The notes under the pieces were generated by a model, which was not told the DNA's origin, did not search any database, and worked only from the letters and a program-made list of their open reading frames with translations. 64,000 nt of DNA, taken from contig NZ_WBOF01000001.1 of NCBI RefSeq assembly GCF_009569385.1, forward strand, positions 6,023,501 through 6,087,500, in the 5' to 3' direction. This document shows positions 36,544-45,403 of this stretch, piece after piece (within the stretch, counting starts at the first letter, position 1; the number at the start of each line of letters is the position of its first letter). The DNA is from Streptomyces kaniharaensis (GTDB lineage: Bacteria > Actinomycetota > Actinomycetes > Streptomycetales > Streptomycetaceae). The translations under genes and the position numbers were made by a program.

Positions 36544-37967
36544 CGGGTCGCTCCCTCGATCCGACGCCGCAACAGGGGCGCGAGGGCCAGGTCCAGTGCC
36601 TCGCCCGGGGTGTGGCGGGCCACCGGGATGCCGCGCCCGCGCAGCGTCGAGCGCATCGCCTCCCGTTCGGCGCGCCACAGCCTCAGCGCCAGCGCGTCCG
36701 TCGCGTCACCGGGCTCCACCGCCGGGTCGCCGACCGGGATCTCGACCACGACCAGCGGGTTGCCCCGCTCGCGGACCTGCCCGAGGACCTCGAGGATCCG
36801 TTGGTCGGCGAGTGGGGTGACGGCGTAGACGAGGGCGCGGGCGGGCAGGGCCGGGAGCGGGATCCTGGGTGGTACGGGCCCGCGGCATGGGCGGTCCTGT
36901 CGGACCTCCAGCACGCTCTCCACCATGCGGTAGAACTGCCGCTCCCCGCTGCCCGCGGTGAGCCAGCGCAACTGCCCGCCGACCGCGACCAGGCCGATCC
37001 GGTCGTGCCGGCGCAGGTAGGCGCGGGTCAGTCCGGCGGCGGCGCGCAGCGTCTCGTCGAGGCTGCGCCTCCCCGTGGCGGCGTCGCGGAAGTCGGCCAG
37101 CGCGTCCAGCAGGACGACCACGTCGGCGGCGCGTTCGGCGGCGAACTGGTTGATCTGCACGGCGTCGCGGCGCGTGGTGGAGGGCCAGTGGATGCGTCGC
37201 TGCCGCTCACCCGGCACGTGCGGGCGTACGCCGACGACCTCGACGCCGGTGCCTTCGTGCGCGGCGGTGTGCTCGCCGATCCGCTCGGGCAGCCGGACCG
37301 GGATCGGGGTGAGGCGGGCGGCGGTGGGCACCGGGAAGACGTCCACGGTGCCGAGGTCGGTGCGCAGGGTGCGGCGGGTCAGGCCGCCGGCGTCGGGGAC
37401 GTCGAGGTCGACGACGCCGAGGCGTCGCCGGCCCCAGCTCTCGGGGCGCAGGACGAGGTCCACGCCGTCCGCGGTGACGGTGAGGGCGTCCAGGGCGACG
37501 TCCGGGCCGAGCGCCACGGTGGGCTCCGGCGGGCCGATGTGCCCGTCGTGCCCCACGGTGATCCGCACGGTGACGTGCTCGCTCTCGAAGCAGCGCCGCG
37601 GTTCGACGGCGGCCTCGACGGACAGCCGGGTGGGGCGGGTGTGTCCGGGAGAGGCGAGGGCGAGCAGGACGGCGGGGCCGGCGGCCAGGGCGAGCAGCCA
37701 GGCGTGGCCGGTGAGCAGGGCGGCGCCGGCACCGGCGGTGGCCACGGTGAGCAGGCGCAGGGTGCGTTCGTCGGCCCGCCAGTGCGGCGAGGGCGGACTG
37801 TCCGGCAGGCCGGCGGCGGTGGCTCGGGCGCTGCGGGCGGCGGCCAGGGTGCGCAGCTTCTCGGCGGCCCGGTCGGTGGCCGGATCGGCGGTTCGACGCG
37901 TGGCCGGGTCGGTGGTCCGATCGTCGGGCTGCCCGCCGGCGTCGCCGGCGGTTCGTGTGGGGTTCAC
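36540..37967 (-). CDS. DUF58 domain protein
   Basis: 475 residues. Two N-terminal membrane helices (LLTVATAGAGAALLTGHAWL, LLALAAGPAVLLALA), a beta-rich middle and the DUF58 core GVRPHVPGERQRRIHWPSTTRRD, followed by a von Willebrand A-like part (VVVLLDALADF, RHDRIGLVAVGG). DUF58 proteins are partners of MoxR ATPases and are thought to help assemble or activate cell-envelope complexes. GTG 37967 overlaps the MoxR stop (GTGA). Confidence 0.92.
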   Translation of the reverse strand: MNPTRTAGDAGGQPDDRTTDPATRRTADPATDRAAEKLRTLAAARSARATAAGLPDSPPSPHWRADERTLRLLTVATAGAGAALLTGHAWLLALAAGPAVLLALASPGHTRPTRLSVEAAVEPRRCFESEHVTVRITVGHDGHIGPPEPTVALGPDVALDALTVTADGVDLVLRPESWGRRRLGVVDLDVPDAGGLTRRTLRTDLGTVDVFPVPTAARLTPIPVRLPERIGEHTAAHEGTGVEVVGVRPHVPGERQRRIHWPSTTRRDAVQINQFAAERAADVVVLLDALADFRDAATGRRSLDETLRAAAGLTRAYLRRHDRIGLVAVGGQLRWLTAGSGERQFYRMVESVLEVRQDRPCRGPVPPRIPLPALPARALVYAVTPLADQRILEVLGQVRERGNPLVVVEIPVGDPAVEPGDATDALALRLWRAEREAMRSTLRGRGIPVARHTPGEALDLALAPLLRRRIEGATR

Positions 37968-38974
37968 CGGACGGCCGCGCGGGGCAGGGTCTGCGGCGCC
38001 GGGACGGAGTCGACCAGGCGTGTGACCACGTCGTCCGCCTCGATCTGTCGGACCCACAACTCCGGTGCGAGCGTGATGCGGTGGGCCAGGGCGGGGACGG
38101 CGAGCGCCTTGACGTCCTCCGGAGTCAGGTAGTCGCGACCCTCCAGCATGGCTCGGGCCCGGGCGAGTTGGATCAGGGCGAGGCCGCCGCGGGGCGAGGC
38201 GCCGACCTGGATCTGCCGGTCGTTGCGGGTGGCGTCGACGAGGGCGACCACGTACTCGACCAGGTCGTCGTCGACCTCCACCCGCTCCACCGCCGCACGC
38301 ATGGCGAGCAGTTCGGCGGGGCTGCTGACGGCCCGGAGCACCGCCTCCGGCGCGGCCCGGTCGAGCCGGGCGCGCAGCATCGCGGCCTCAGTGCCGACCG
38401 GAAGGTAGCCCATGCGCACGCGGACCAGGAACCGGTCCAGCTGGGCCTCGGGCAGGGCGTAGGTGCCCTCGTACTCGATCGGGTTGGCGGTGGCGATCAC
38501 CAGGAAGGGCTGCGGCAGGGTCCGGGTGGCGCCGTCGACGGAGACCTGGCCCTCGGCCATCGCCTCCAGCAGGGCGGCCTGGGTCTTGGGCGGGGTCCGG
38601 TTGATCTCGTCGGCCAGCAGCAGCTGGGTGAAGAGCGGGCCGGGCCGGAAGACCATCTCGCCGCTGCCGCGCTCGTAGAAGGGGGCGCCGGTGACGTCCG
38701 AGGGCAGCAGGTCGGGGGTGAACTGGATCCGACGGAAGTCCAGGCCGAGGGTGGTGGCGAACGAGCGCGCCAGCAGGGTCTTGCCGAGCCCGGGCAGGTC
38801 CTCGATCAGGACGTGCCCACCGGCCAGGGCGCCGAGCAGCACCAGCCGCAGCGCCTCGGGCTTGCCGACCACGGCCCGCTCGATCTCCTCGAGCACCGCG
38901 CGGGCGTGCTCACCGGCCTCCTGCGGGGTCAGCGCGGGTATCGGATCGGCGGGGGCGTCGGGAAGGACGGACAT
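37964..38974 (-). CDS. MoxR-family AAA ATPase
   Basis: 336-residue chaperone-like ATPase. Walker A DLPGLGKTLLA, Walker B LLLADEINRTPPKTQAALLEAM, sensor region IATANPIEYEGTYALPEAQLDRFL and the C-terminal lid ASPRGGLALIQLARA are intact. AGGAG lies 5-6 nt before ATG 38974. It sits between two membrane genes and DUF58, the conserved MoxR arrangement, and probably remodels an envelope complex. Confidence 0.95.
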   Translation of the reverse strand: MSVLPDAPADPIPALTPQEAGEHARAVLEEIERAVVGKPEALRLVLLGALAGGHVLIEDLPGLGKTLLARSFATTLGLDFRRIQFTPDLLPSDVTGAPFYERGSGEMVFRPGPLFTQLLLADEINRTPPKTQAALLEAMAEGQVSVDGATRTLPQPFLVIATANPIEYEGTYALPEAQLDRFLVRVRMGYLPVGTEAAMLRARLDRAAPEAVLRAVSSPAELLAMRAAVERVEVDDDLVEYVVALVDATRNDRQIQVGASPRGGLALIQLARARAMLEGRDYLTPEDVKALAVPALAHRITLAPELWVRQIEADDVVTRLVDSVPAPQTLPRAAVR

Positions 38975-39048
38975 GGCTCTCCTGCGCAACTGTCGGTGAA
39001 TGAAAGGGACTTCGGAACGCGGCGTGGCCTACTGAGGATCACCGCGGC

Positions 39049-39597
39049 TCACAGCGATTCGAGGCGTTCGACGAGAGCGCGCAGCACCGGGGCCGGGAAG
39101 GTCTCGGCGGGTGCCGGCGCCTCCGGGTCGATCCACGGCCACAGCCGGGGCCCGAGCAGTTCGGCGGCCCGCTCGCGGTCGGCCGGCAGGTGCAGGCCGT
39201 GGACCTCCGCGAGCCGTACGGTGAACAGCCGTTGCAGGCGGGTGCGCAGCGGCCCGGTGTCGCCCTGCGGGTCGAGCCCCTGACGGACGGTCCAGCGCCA
39301 GTCGCCGAGGCCGGGCTCGTACGCCTCCATCAACCGCGGCCGGCGGCCCCAGGTCGACCCCCCGACACCGGCGCCGGCCACGTAGCGGGCGGTGAGCAGG
39401 GCGGCGGTGGTGAGCAGCACCGCCCCGGCAGTCGCCGCGGGCACCCCGCCCACCAGGGCGAACACCACCTCGGCGAGGACGGCGGCGACGGTGAGCTCGA
39501 TTAGGCTGTGCCGCACCGACCCCGGGACGACGCTCTGGGGATCCGTAGCGTCCGTAACGTTCGACGCGTCCGCCGGCTTGGTCGACTCACCGTTCAT
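39049..39597 (-). CDS. Membrane protein of the MoxR operon
   Basis: 182 residues. A Ser/Thr-rich N-terminus, two membrane helices (LTVAAVLAEVVFALVGG, ATAGAVLLTTAALLTARYV) and a cytosolic tail (LRTRLQRLFTVRLAEVHGLH, AELLGPRLWPWID) similar to the short hypothetical proteins between DUF4129 and moxR in actinomycetes. Its start overlaps the end of the DUF4129 gene by 11 bp. Confidence 0.82.
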   Translation of the reverse strand: MNGESTKPADASNVTDATDPQSVVPGSVRHSLIELTVAAVLAEVVFALVGGVPAATAGAVLLTTAALLTARYVAGAGVGGSTWGRRPRLMEAYEPGLGDWRWTVRQGLDPQGDTGPLRTRLQRLFTVRLAEVHGLHLPADRERAAELLGPRLWPWIDPEAPAPAETFPAPVLRALVERLESL

Positions 39598-40534
39598 CGC
39601 CGACCCCCGTCACGTCCGCGGCGTCCGCGAGCCCGGCGGCGATCTCGTCCAGTGCTGCCCGGGCTCGGCGTACATGGTTCTCGTCCAGCTCGTGAGTGGA
39701 GTACCGGGCCTCCCGGAACAGCGCGGTGAGCTTCCGTGCCGGCACGGCGTCGACCCGCCGGTCGGCAAGCGCCCGCTCCAGCAGCTCCGTCGGGCTCTCC
39801 GACGCCTTCCGTGCGACCCCGGAGGCCGCCAACGAGCCCTCCATCGCCGCGTAGCACGCGATGACCGCCGCCCGTGCGTCCCCGCCCTCCAGCGCCCTGC
39901 GTCCGGAGGCGACGGCCTCGGCGAGGACCTCCTCCTGTCGTGTCGGCGCGGCGGCCAAGGGCGCGGGCGCCGCAGGTCGGCCCGCCCGTCGGCGACGCAG
40001 CAGCGCGAGGAGGGTGACCGCGAGAGCGACCGCCGCCAGGGCCAGTACCCCCAGTAGGGCCGCGAACATTCCCCCGAGCAGCCCGCCCGCCTCCACCGGC
40101 ACCTGCGGCCACGGCGCGTGTGCGGCCGGCTGTGGTTTGGGGCTGAGCGAGGGCAGCGGTACCGGGTGCGGCAGGGTGAGCCCGGCGCCGACCCGGGAGT
40201 GGAACACCAGCATCAGCACCGGCACCGCGCCGGCGGCCAGCGGCAGTAGCAGCGCGGCCGCCTCCCGCAGCCGCTCCGCCTGCGGCGTCGGCCCGTCCAG
40301 CGTCCGCACCTCTTCGCGGAACCGCACCGCGAACCGTCCGACCAGCACCGCCCAGCCCAGCCCCAGCAGCACCACCAGCCCGATCGTGGTCACCGGCCCG
40401 GCCGAGGCCCTCCCCAGCAGCCCCCCGTCCGACCGCAGCGCCACCGCGGCCGCCACCAGGCCGACGACGACCAGCAGCACCCCCACCGCCCGGCCGCCCC
40501 GCCGACCCGTACACAACGGCACCCCGTGCCCCAT
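39587..40534 (-). CDS. DUF4129 domain membrane protein
   Basis: 315 residues and first gene of the operon. About four helices (VGVLLVVVGLVAAAVALR, TIGLVVLLGLGWAVLVGRF, AALLLPLAAGAVPVLMLVF, ALLGVLALAAVALAVTLLALL) are followed by the DUF4129 module (DARAAVIACYAAMEGSLAASG, ARYSTHELDENHVRRARAAL). DUF4129 commonly accompanies transglutaminase-like proteins and MoxR; no transglutaminase gene is present here. ATG 40534 is preferred over a longer Cys-rich head. Confidence 0.88.
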   Translation of the reverse strand: MGHGVPLCTGRRGGRAVGVLLVVVGLVAAAVALRSDGGLLGRASAGPVTTIGLVVLLGLGWAVLVGRFAVRFREEVRTLDGPTPQAERLREAAALLLPLAAGAVPVLMLVFHSRVGAGLTLPHPVPLPSLSPKPQPAAHAPWPQVPVEAGGLLGGMFAALLGVLALAAVALAVTLLALLRRRRAGRPAAPAPLAAAPTRQEEVLAEAVASGRRALEGGDARAAVIACYAAMEGSLAASGVARKASESPTELLERALADRRVDAVPARKLTALFREARYSTHELDENHVRRARAALDEIAAGLADAADVTGVGDER

Positions 40535-40811
40535 GCGGCAACCCCCCGGTTTCCCCCGCAGCCCGCCCGACGGCGAGCACTCCGCAGCGTCGCACACCAA
40601 CTGTCACCATGTCACCCACCGCCTCACCAGCACCACCCCCGACCTCTGACCCGAATCCGCAGATAGTGGCCGACGGTCAATCAGTTGATCTCTGTGCTGG
40701 CTGTCAGTGCGGTTGTGGTGTGTCCGGGTAGGTCGAGGGCCCGGCTGTCGTGCCGGGTGGGCGGCTTTCCAGGGCGGTTGGGGGTGGTTCGGGCCCGGGT
40801 CGGGCGGTCGG

Positions 40812-41661
40812 TCAGGCGGGCAGGAGGGGCCGGTGGGCGCGAATCCGGGCCAGCGCCTGCGCGATCAAATCGGCCGCTGCCGTGGTGAAGTGGAGTTCGT
40901 GGCGGCGGGCAGTGAGCGTCCAGCGGGCGGCGCGGGCGATGAGCAGGCGCCGAACGGTGGCGATCCGGCGACGTGCCGTGCCGATCGGAGCGAGCATCTG
41001 CAGCCAGGCGGACAGGTTGTAGGCCAGCAGCGCGCCCCACATCCACATGCTGTTGACCGCGTGGGAGCCGGAGGGCAGGTGGTTCAGGCCGGCGCCGTGG
41101 GCGGTGTCGCGGAACAGCTCCTCGATGCTTGTGCGGCGGCGGAACTCCCACTCCGCCCTCGCGATCTCCTCGTCCAGGTCCAGCTCTTCGTCGGTGGCGA
41201 TGAAGGAGTAGGCGTACGCGGTGTCGGCGATACCGTCCAACACGAGGGCGAGCTGGTCGCGGCCGACGGTGCGCGAGCGGCGCGAGCGAGGGTCGGCGGA
41301 CAGTTCTGCGGCGTCGTAGCGCACCCGCCGGGCGATCACGCGGGTACCGTCGGGCCATCCGGTGGGCGCGTAGTCCAGCAGCGCGACCTGCGCGCCCGGG
41401 TAGTCCAGCGCGTCGGTCCAGTCATCCTCGTACACCCGCGCCACGGCCCGCCACAGCGGCTTGGAACGCGGGACGCCGAGCCGGAACAGTCCACCACGGG
41501 CGACGATTTTCTCGGCGACCTTCCCGGAGTAGTAGCCCGAGTCGCCCTGGAACAAGATCCGGCCGGTGGCCCCGGCGGCTCGCGCGGCGTCCACTGCCCG
41601 GTCGATCTGGTCCGGGGACTGGGTGCGGCCGTCCGAGCGGCCGTCCAGCAGGTCCGCGGCC
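40812..41661 (-). pseudogene. IS1380 transposase, C-terminal part
   Basis: Encodes AADLLDGRSDGRTQSPDQID through the catalytic region (RILFQGDSGYYSG with the second Asp; SWRRRTSIEELF-like FRRRTSIEELFRDTAHG with the Glu) to the stop. It is separated from its N-terminal part by the IS30 insertion. Joined at the AAC duplication the protein reads AGVLLAADLL and is 482 residues long. Confidence 0.9.
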
Positions 41662-41664
41662 AAC

Positions 41665-42972
41665 GGCGGTTTCTAGTGGTCGTTGCAACACGTGGTCGGT
41701 TGTCTAGGCCGCGAGGAGTTTAGCCAGACGCTCGGCTGGGGTTTCCCAGCCGAGCGTTTTGCGTGGGCGGCGGTTGAGCTGGTCGGCGACGGCGGCCAGG
41801 TGCTCGGGCGTGTGGACCGACAGGTCGGTGCCCTTGGGGAAGTACTGCCGCAGCAGGCCGTTCGTGTTCTCGTTGGAGCCGCGCTGCCAGGGACTGGCCG
41901 GGTCGCAGAAGTAGACCGGGATGTCGGTGGCCAGGCTGAACTCCGCGTGCCTGGCCATCTCGCTGCCCTGGTCCCAGGTCAGGGACCGCTTCAGCTGGAC
42001 CGGGAGTGTCCGGGCGGTGGCCACTAGGGCGTCGCGGACGGTCTCGGCGGTGTGGTCGCCGGGCAGGTGCAGCAGCATCACGTAGCGGGTCGAACGCTCG
42101 ACCAGGGTGCCGATCGTGGACTTGTGCTCCTTGCCGAGGATCAGATCGCCCTCCCAGTGGCCGGGGACGGCCCGGTCCTCGGCCTCGGCGGGGCGCTCGC
42201 TGATCATGACCATCGGGTCGGTGAAGCGGGAACGCCGGCAGTTGGCCTGCCGCTGGGGCCTGCGGCGGGCCCGGCCTGAGCGCAGGGCACCGGCGAGCTC
42301 GCGCCGCAGCTCGCCGCGGCCCTGGACGTAGAGCGCCTGGTAGACGGTCTCGTGGACCACGTGCATCTCCGGCCGGTCGGGGAACTGTCGACGTAGAGCG
42401 TGGCAGATCTGCTCCGGGCTCCACTGCTCGTCCAGCATCGCCTGGACGGCGGCGTGCAGCTCGGGGTTCTCGGTGATCTTGCGGGCCTTGGGGCGGGGCC
42501 GGCGAGCGTCCGCCCTGGCCTGGGCGGCGTGCGGACGGTAGTGCCACTGCCCGCGAGTGCCCTCGGTGCGGTTGCGGCGGATCTCCCGGCTGATGGTGGA
42601 CGGACTGCGGCCCAGCTCCGCGGCGATGGCCCGCACGGTGGCCTTCTCCCGCAGCCGGTCGGCGATGTGGATCCGCTCGTCCTCGCTCAGATACCGGGAG
42701 ACACCGGAAGGCGGCACCACCATGCGAATCGGTGGTGCCGCCTTCTGCCGCTGCTCGGCTCCGCGGCCGTGACGCCACTTCTGGCCGGTCCGGCGGGCGA
42801 TGCCGACGATCCGGCACGCCTCGGTGTTCGTGTAGCCCTGCTGCATGAGCCGGGAGTATGCCTCCCGTTCCCGGCGCAGCTTCACAGGCCCCTGGGCCGT
42901 CCGGTCCTTGCGGATCTCGAAGTCCAATGCATCCCCTGAACTGGGGTGTTGCAACGACTCCTAGAACCCAAG
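41665..42972 (-). mobile_element. IS30-family element inserted in the IS1380 transposase gene
   Basis: The 1308-bp element has imperfect terminal repeats (21 of 28 bases match; shared core TTCTAG then GTCGTTGCAACAC). AAC flanks it at 41662-41664 and 42973-42975. Excision with one AAC restores the IS1380 reading frame across the junction, which fixes the boundaries. Confidence 0.88.
41704..42927 (-). CDS. IS30-family transposase
   Basis: 407 residues. Two HTH regions at the N-terminus (GYTNTEACRIVGIARRTGQK; VRAIAAELGRSPSTISREIRRN) and a DDE domain: Asp in GHWEGDLILG, Asp in TWDQGSEMARH and Glu in RGSNENTNGLLRQYFPKG. TTG 42927 is preferred because AGGGGA lies 4 nt upstream and family members begin with DFE at this point; a TTG at 42954 would lie inside the terminal repeat. 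The gene appears intact. Confidence 0.93.
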   Translation of the reverse strand: MDFEIRKDRTAQGPVKLRREREAYSRLMQQGYTNTEACRIVGIARRTGQKWRHGRGAEQRQKAAPPIRMVVPPSGVSRYLSEDERIHIADRLREKATVRAIAAELGRSPSTISREIRRNRTEGTRGQWHYRPHAAQARADARRPRPKARKITENPELHAAVQAMLDEQWSPEQICHALRRQFPDRPEMHVVHETVYQALYVQGRGELRRELAGALRSGRARRRPQRQANCRRSRFTDPMVMISERPAEAEDRAVPGHWEGDLILGKEHKSTIGTLVERSTRYVMLLHLPGDHTAETVRDALVATARTLPVQLKRSLTWDQGSEMARHAEFSLATDIPVYFCDPASPWQRGSNENTNGLLRQYFPKGTDLSVHTPEHLAAVADQLNRRPRKTLGWETPAERLAKLLAA

Positions 42973-43571
42973 AACAGCACACCGGCCTGGGCCCAGTGCG
43001 CGGCGTGCACCCGTCCGGCGATCTCGCCCTTGTAGGAACGGACGACCTGCTCCTTGCGCGTGGAGTAGACCTCGATGTCCTTGGCGTCCAGGTCGATCGT
43101 CACCGGCCCGGTCAGGATCCGGGCTCGTTCGGTGATCGGGAGTGCGGCCAGCGCACGGGCGGTGACCTGCGACGAGGCCCGTTCCAGGCCCTCGCGCTGC
43201 ACCTGCTTGAAGCGGGCGGCCAAGGTGGCGGCCGTCGTCGCGGCCGGGACGGGCGCGGGCAGCAGCCCTTCGCCGACCGTGTCCGCACGCAGCCGGTCGA
43301 AGCCGACCAAGTGGTCCTCGCCGCACAGTTGCACTGCCGCCAACGCCAGCGCGAACTCCCCGCCCGACAGGCCACGGTCACGCATCTTGACCGGGCCGAT
43401 CCCAGTGTCCAGGGCGGCGGTGATCCCCAGCGTCCGGTCCAGCTCGGCCACCAGCACCAGGCCGCCGTTCTCCGTCAGCGACCCGTTCGGCACCCCCACC
43501 CGAGCGTTCAGCCTGGTCCAGCGACGACCGGGGGCACCGGATACGGTACGGCGACGCGATATCGTCTTCAC
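42973..43571 (-). pseudogene. IS1380 transposase, N-terminal part
   Basis: Starts at GTG 43571 (MKTISRRRTVSGAPGRRWTR) and includes TIDLDAKDIEVYSTRKEQ, the first catalytic Asp region, and AGRVHAAHWAQAGVL at the IS30 junction. Continuous with 41661-40812 after removal of the IS30. Confidence 0.88.
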
Positions 43572-43636
43572 TCGACAGGTGCACTTTCACGTTTGAGCTG
43601 GTCACGGTGTAGGAACCCCGATCTTCTCAGTGGACG

Positions 43637-44032
43637 TTAAGTCCGTTTCTGGTAGCGGCCTCGTCCGGGTTGGGTGAGGAAGCCTTGGCGGGTGAGGCGT
43701 CCGAGGCGGCTGCGGGTGATGTTGACGGACGCCTCGTCGGTGGGTATGCCGAGGAGTTTGTGCAGCTCGCGTGCCCGGAATGCCTGGTCGGGGTGCTGGT
43801 TGAAGGCATTCACGATTGCCTGGTAGGTGGTGTTCGTCTCGGGTGGTTCGGATTCGGCTCCTGCCGGCGTGACCTCCGCGATGATCTTTCGGGTGGTGGC
43901 CAGGTCCGTGAGCCGCGCTTCGGTCTCGGTCAGGTCGGCGGCGAGCTCTTCAATCCGGACCCGTAGTTCTGCGGCCCGGGCGGCGGCCTCGTCCTGCCGG
44001 GTCTGGAGGTCTGCCAGGAGTTCGGGCGACGT
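43637..44032 (-). pseudogene. Accessory reading frame of the IS5 element, no start codon
   Basis: Directly after the transposase stop and in the same frame, 131 codons stay open to a TAA inside the terminal repeat. The first half is a predicted coiled coil (ELLADLQTRQDEAAARAAEL, IEELAADLTETEARLTDLA) and the second half looks like a winged-helix (TYQAIVNAFNQHPDQAFRAR, SVNITRSRLGRLTRQGFL). No ATG, GTG or TTG starts the frame; the first codon after the stop is ACG. It may have lost its start, or be made by stop readthrough as a fusion to the transposase. Confidence 0.65.
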
Positions 44033-44887
44033 TCACGCGGCCAGTCCAAGGGTGTCGCGCCAGGCCGGGGCTGGTGTGGTGAGGCGGCGGGTCATGTTCG
44101 CGGTGGAGGCCCAGTAGACGCGTGAGGCGGAGGTGTCGGGCCGGTGGTCGTACTCGCGGGCGAGGCGTCGATGCAGCATCAAGGTGCCGTTCGTCTGCTC
44201 CACCACCCACCGTTTCGGCTGCGGGACGAAGCCCTTGCCCTGGTCGGCCGGGTTGCGGCGGACGACTTCGACGTCGATGTCCAGCAGTGCACCGTGGATG
44301 ACGACCTCGTCCTTGAAGCCCTGGTCCACCAGGGCCTTCTCCAGACGCATCCCGCACCGTTCGGCGGCCTGGTCGAGCAGGGCGGTGCCGGCGGCGTTGT
44401 CGTGGGCGGAGGCGGCCAGGACGACGACACCGATGATCAGCCCCATGACGTCGACGGCCAGTCCCCGCTTGCGGCCCGACACCTTCTTGTTCGCGTCCAG
44501 TCCCGTGGTGCTCTTCGGAACACCGGCGGCCGCGCGGACGGACTGGGTGTCGATGATCACGAGGGACGGGTCCTCTAATCGGCGGGCCCTCTCCCGGATT
44601 TGGCAACGCAGGAGTTCCTGGATCCGCTGGTCGAGCCCATCCTGGCGCCACAGGCCGAAGTAGTAGAACACCGCCGACCAGGACGGCAGGTCATGGGGCA
44701 GGTAGCGCCACTGACAGCCCGTCCGGTTCTGGTAGAAGACCGCGTTCACGATCTCCCGCAGATCACAGGACCCCGGATCCCCGGTCGCCGATCGCGCCAC
44801 CCGGTCCTGCTTCCAGGCCGTGATCATCGGCTCGATCAACGCCCATTGCTCGTCCGATAAGTCGCTCGGATACGCCCGTCTGTCCAT
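44033..44887 (-). CDS. IS5-family transposase
   Basis: 284 residues. N-terminal DUF4096-like region (YPSDLSDEQWALIEPMI, FYQNRTGCQWRYLPHDLPSW), DDE domain with IIDTQSVRAAAGVPKSTTG (first Asp), LVDQGFKDE and VEQTNGTLMLHRRLAREYDH (Glu region). ATG 44887 is chosen since it begins the family's MDRRAYPSDLSDEQW; a longer frame from GTG 44989 lies in the terminal repeat. Confidence 0.92.
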   Translation of the reverse strand: MDRRAYPSDLSDEQWALIEPMITAWKQDRVARSATGDPGSCDLREIVNAVFYQNRTGCQWRYLPHDLPSWSAVFYYFGLWRQDGLDQRIQELLRCQIRERARRLEDPSLVIIDTQSVRAAAGVPKSTTGLDANKKVSGRKRGLAVDVMGLIIGVVVLAASAHDNAAGTALLDQAAERCGMRLEKALVDQGFKDEVVIHGALLDIDVEVVRRNPADQGKGFVPQPKRWVVEQTNGTLMLHRRLAREYDHRPDTSASRVYWASTANMTRRLTTPAPAWRDTLGLAA

Positions 44888-45054
44888 GCGCCGCAGAACA
44901 TCACCCGAACCACGACTGGCACGCCAGTACGGCCAACGTTCACACGAACGAGCGATCACGAGCCGAGAGAAAAGGGACTTAACGTCCACTCAAACCGAAA
45001 GCGCACCTGTCGTCGTATCAGTCACCGATCACCGCCACTACCTGCGGATTCGGG

Positions 45055-45403
45055 TCTGATCCCGTGGGGGCAATCCGCGGTTTCCCAGGGCTGCCACCAG
45101 CGCGCCTCCCAGTGCAGACCGTGGGTGTCCGCGAGGTTCGCGCTGGAATACACGGTGCTGGACGGCGACGACACGCGGCCGCCGCGCGCCGTCGATCAGC
45201 GCCAGCACCAGCGCCCGGCGGCGGCGCGAAGCCTGCCCATCACCGCGAGATTGCGCGATTGCCGACGGCGATCCCCGATAGTGGAACAACGTGTGACGCC
45301 GGGTGACGGAGCCCTTCCGAGGGGTTTCCCGGTCGATCGCCCTTGCTCCCCCCGAGGCACCGAACACCCGCGCCGGTTCCGCCCACCACTGCAGGAGGCC
45401 CCT
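45055..45403. other. Intergenic after the IS nest
   Basis: Begins with the right TCTGA duplication. No convincing gene. AGGAGG at 45393-45398 serves the next gene. Frames on the minus strand are short and mixed, perhaps an old transposase remnant that I cannot identify. Confidence 0.5.

Larger units (their letters stand above)
43630..44989 (-). mobile_element. IS5-family element (IS1031-like) near the 5' end of the IS1380
   Basis: Inverted repeats GTGGACGTTAAGTCC (43630-43644) and GGACTTAACGTCCAC (44975-44989) are perfect over 15 bp. TCA flanks both sides (43627-43629, 44990-44992), matching the TNA target duplications of the IS1031 group. The element is 1360 bp, longer than a single IS5 transposase requires, because of an extra reading frame downstream. 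Confidence 0.9.
40650..45054 (-). mobile_element. IS1380-family element interrupted by two other IS
   Basis: Terminal inverted repeats CCCGAATCCGCAGATAGTGG (from 40650) and its mate ending at 45054 (CCACTACCTGCGGATTCGGG) match at 19 of 20. The element is flanked by the direct repeat TCTGA at 40645-40649 and 45055-45059. Removing the nested IS30 and IS5 elements with one copy of each of their target duplications leaves 1731 bp, a normal IS1380 size. Its transposase runs on the minus strand and becomes one open frame after removal. Confidence 0.9.

Noticed and set aside
40650..45054. Composite transposon carrying cargo between two IS copies
   Set aside because: The three elements are of different families and are nested with separate target duplications; no cargo gene is enclosed.
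45038..45367. 109-codon minus-strand frame next to the IS nest
   Set aside because: It crosses the IS1380 end and target duplication, has no ribosome site and no recognisable domain.
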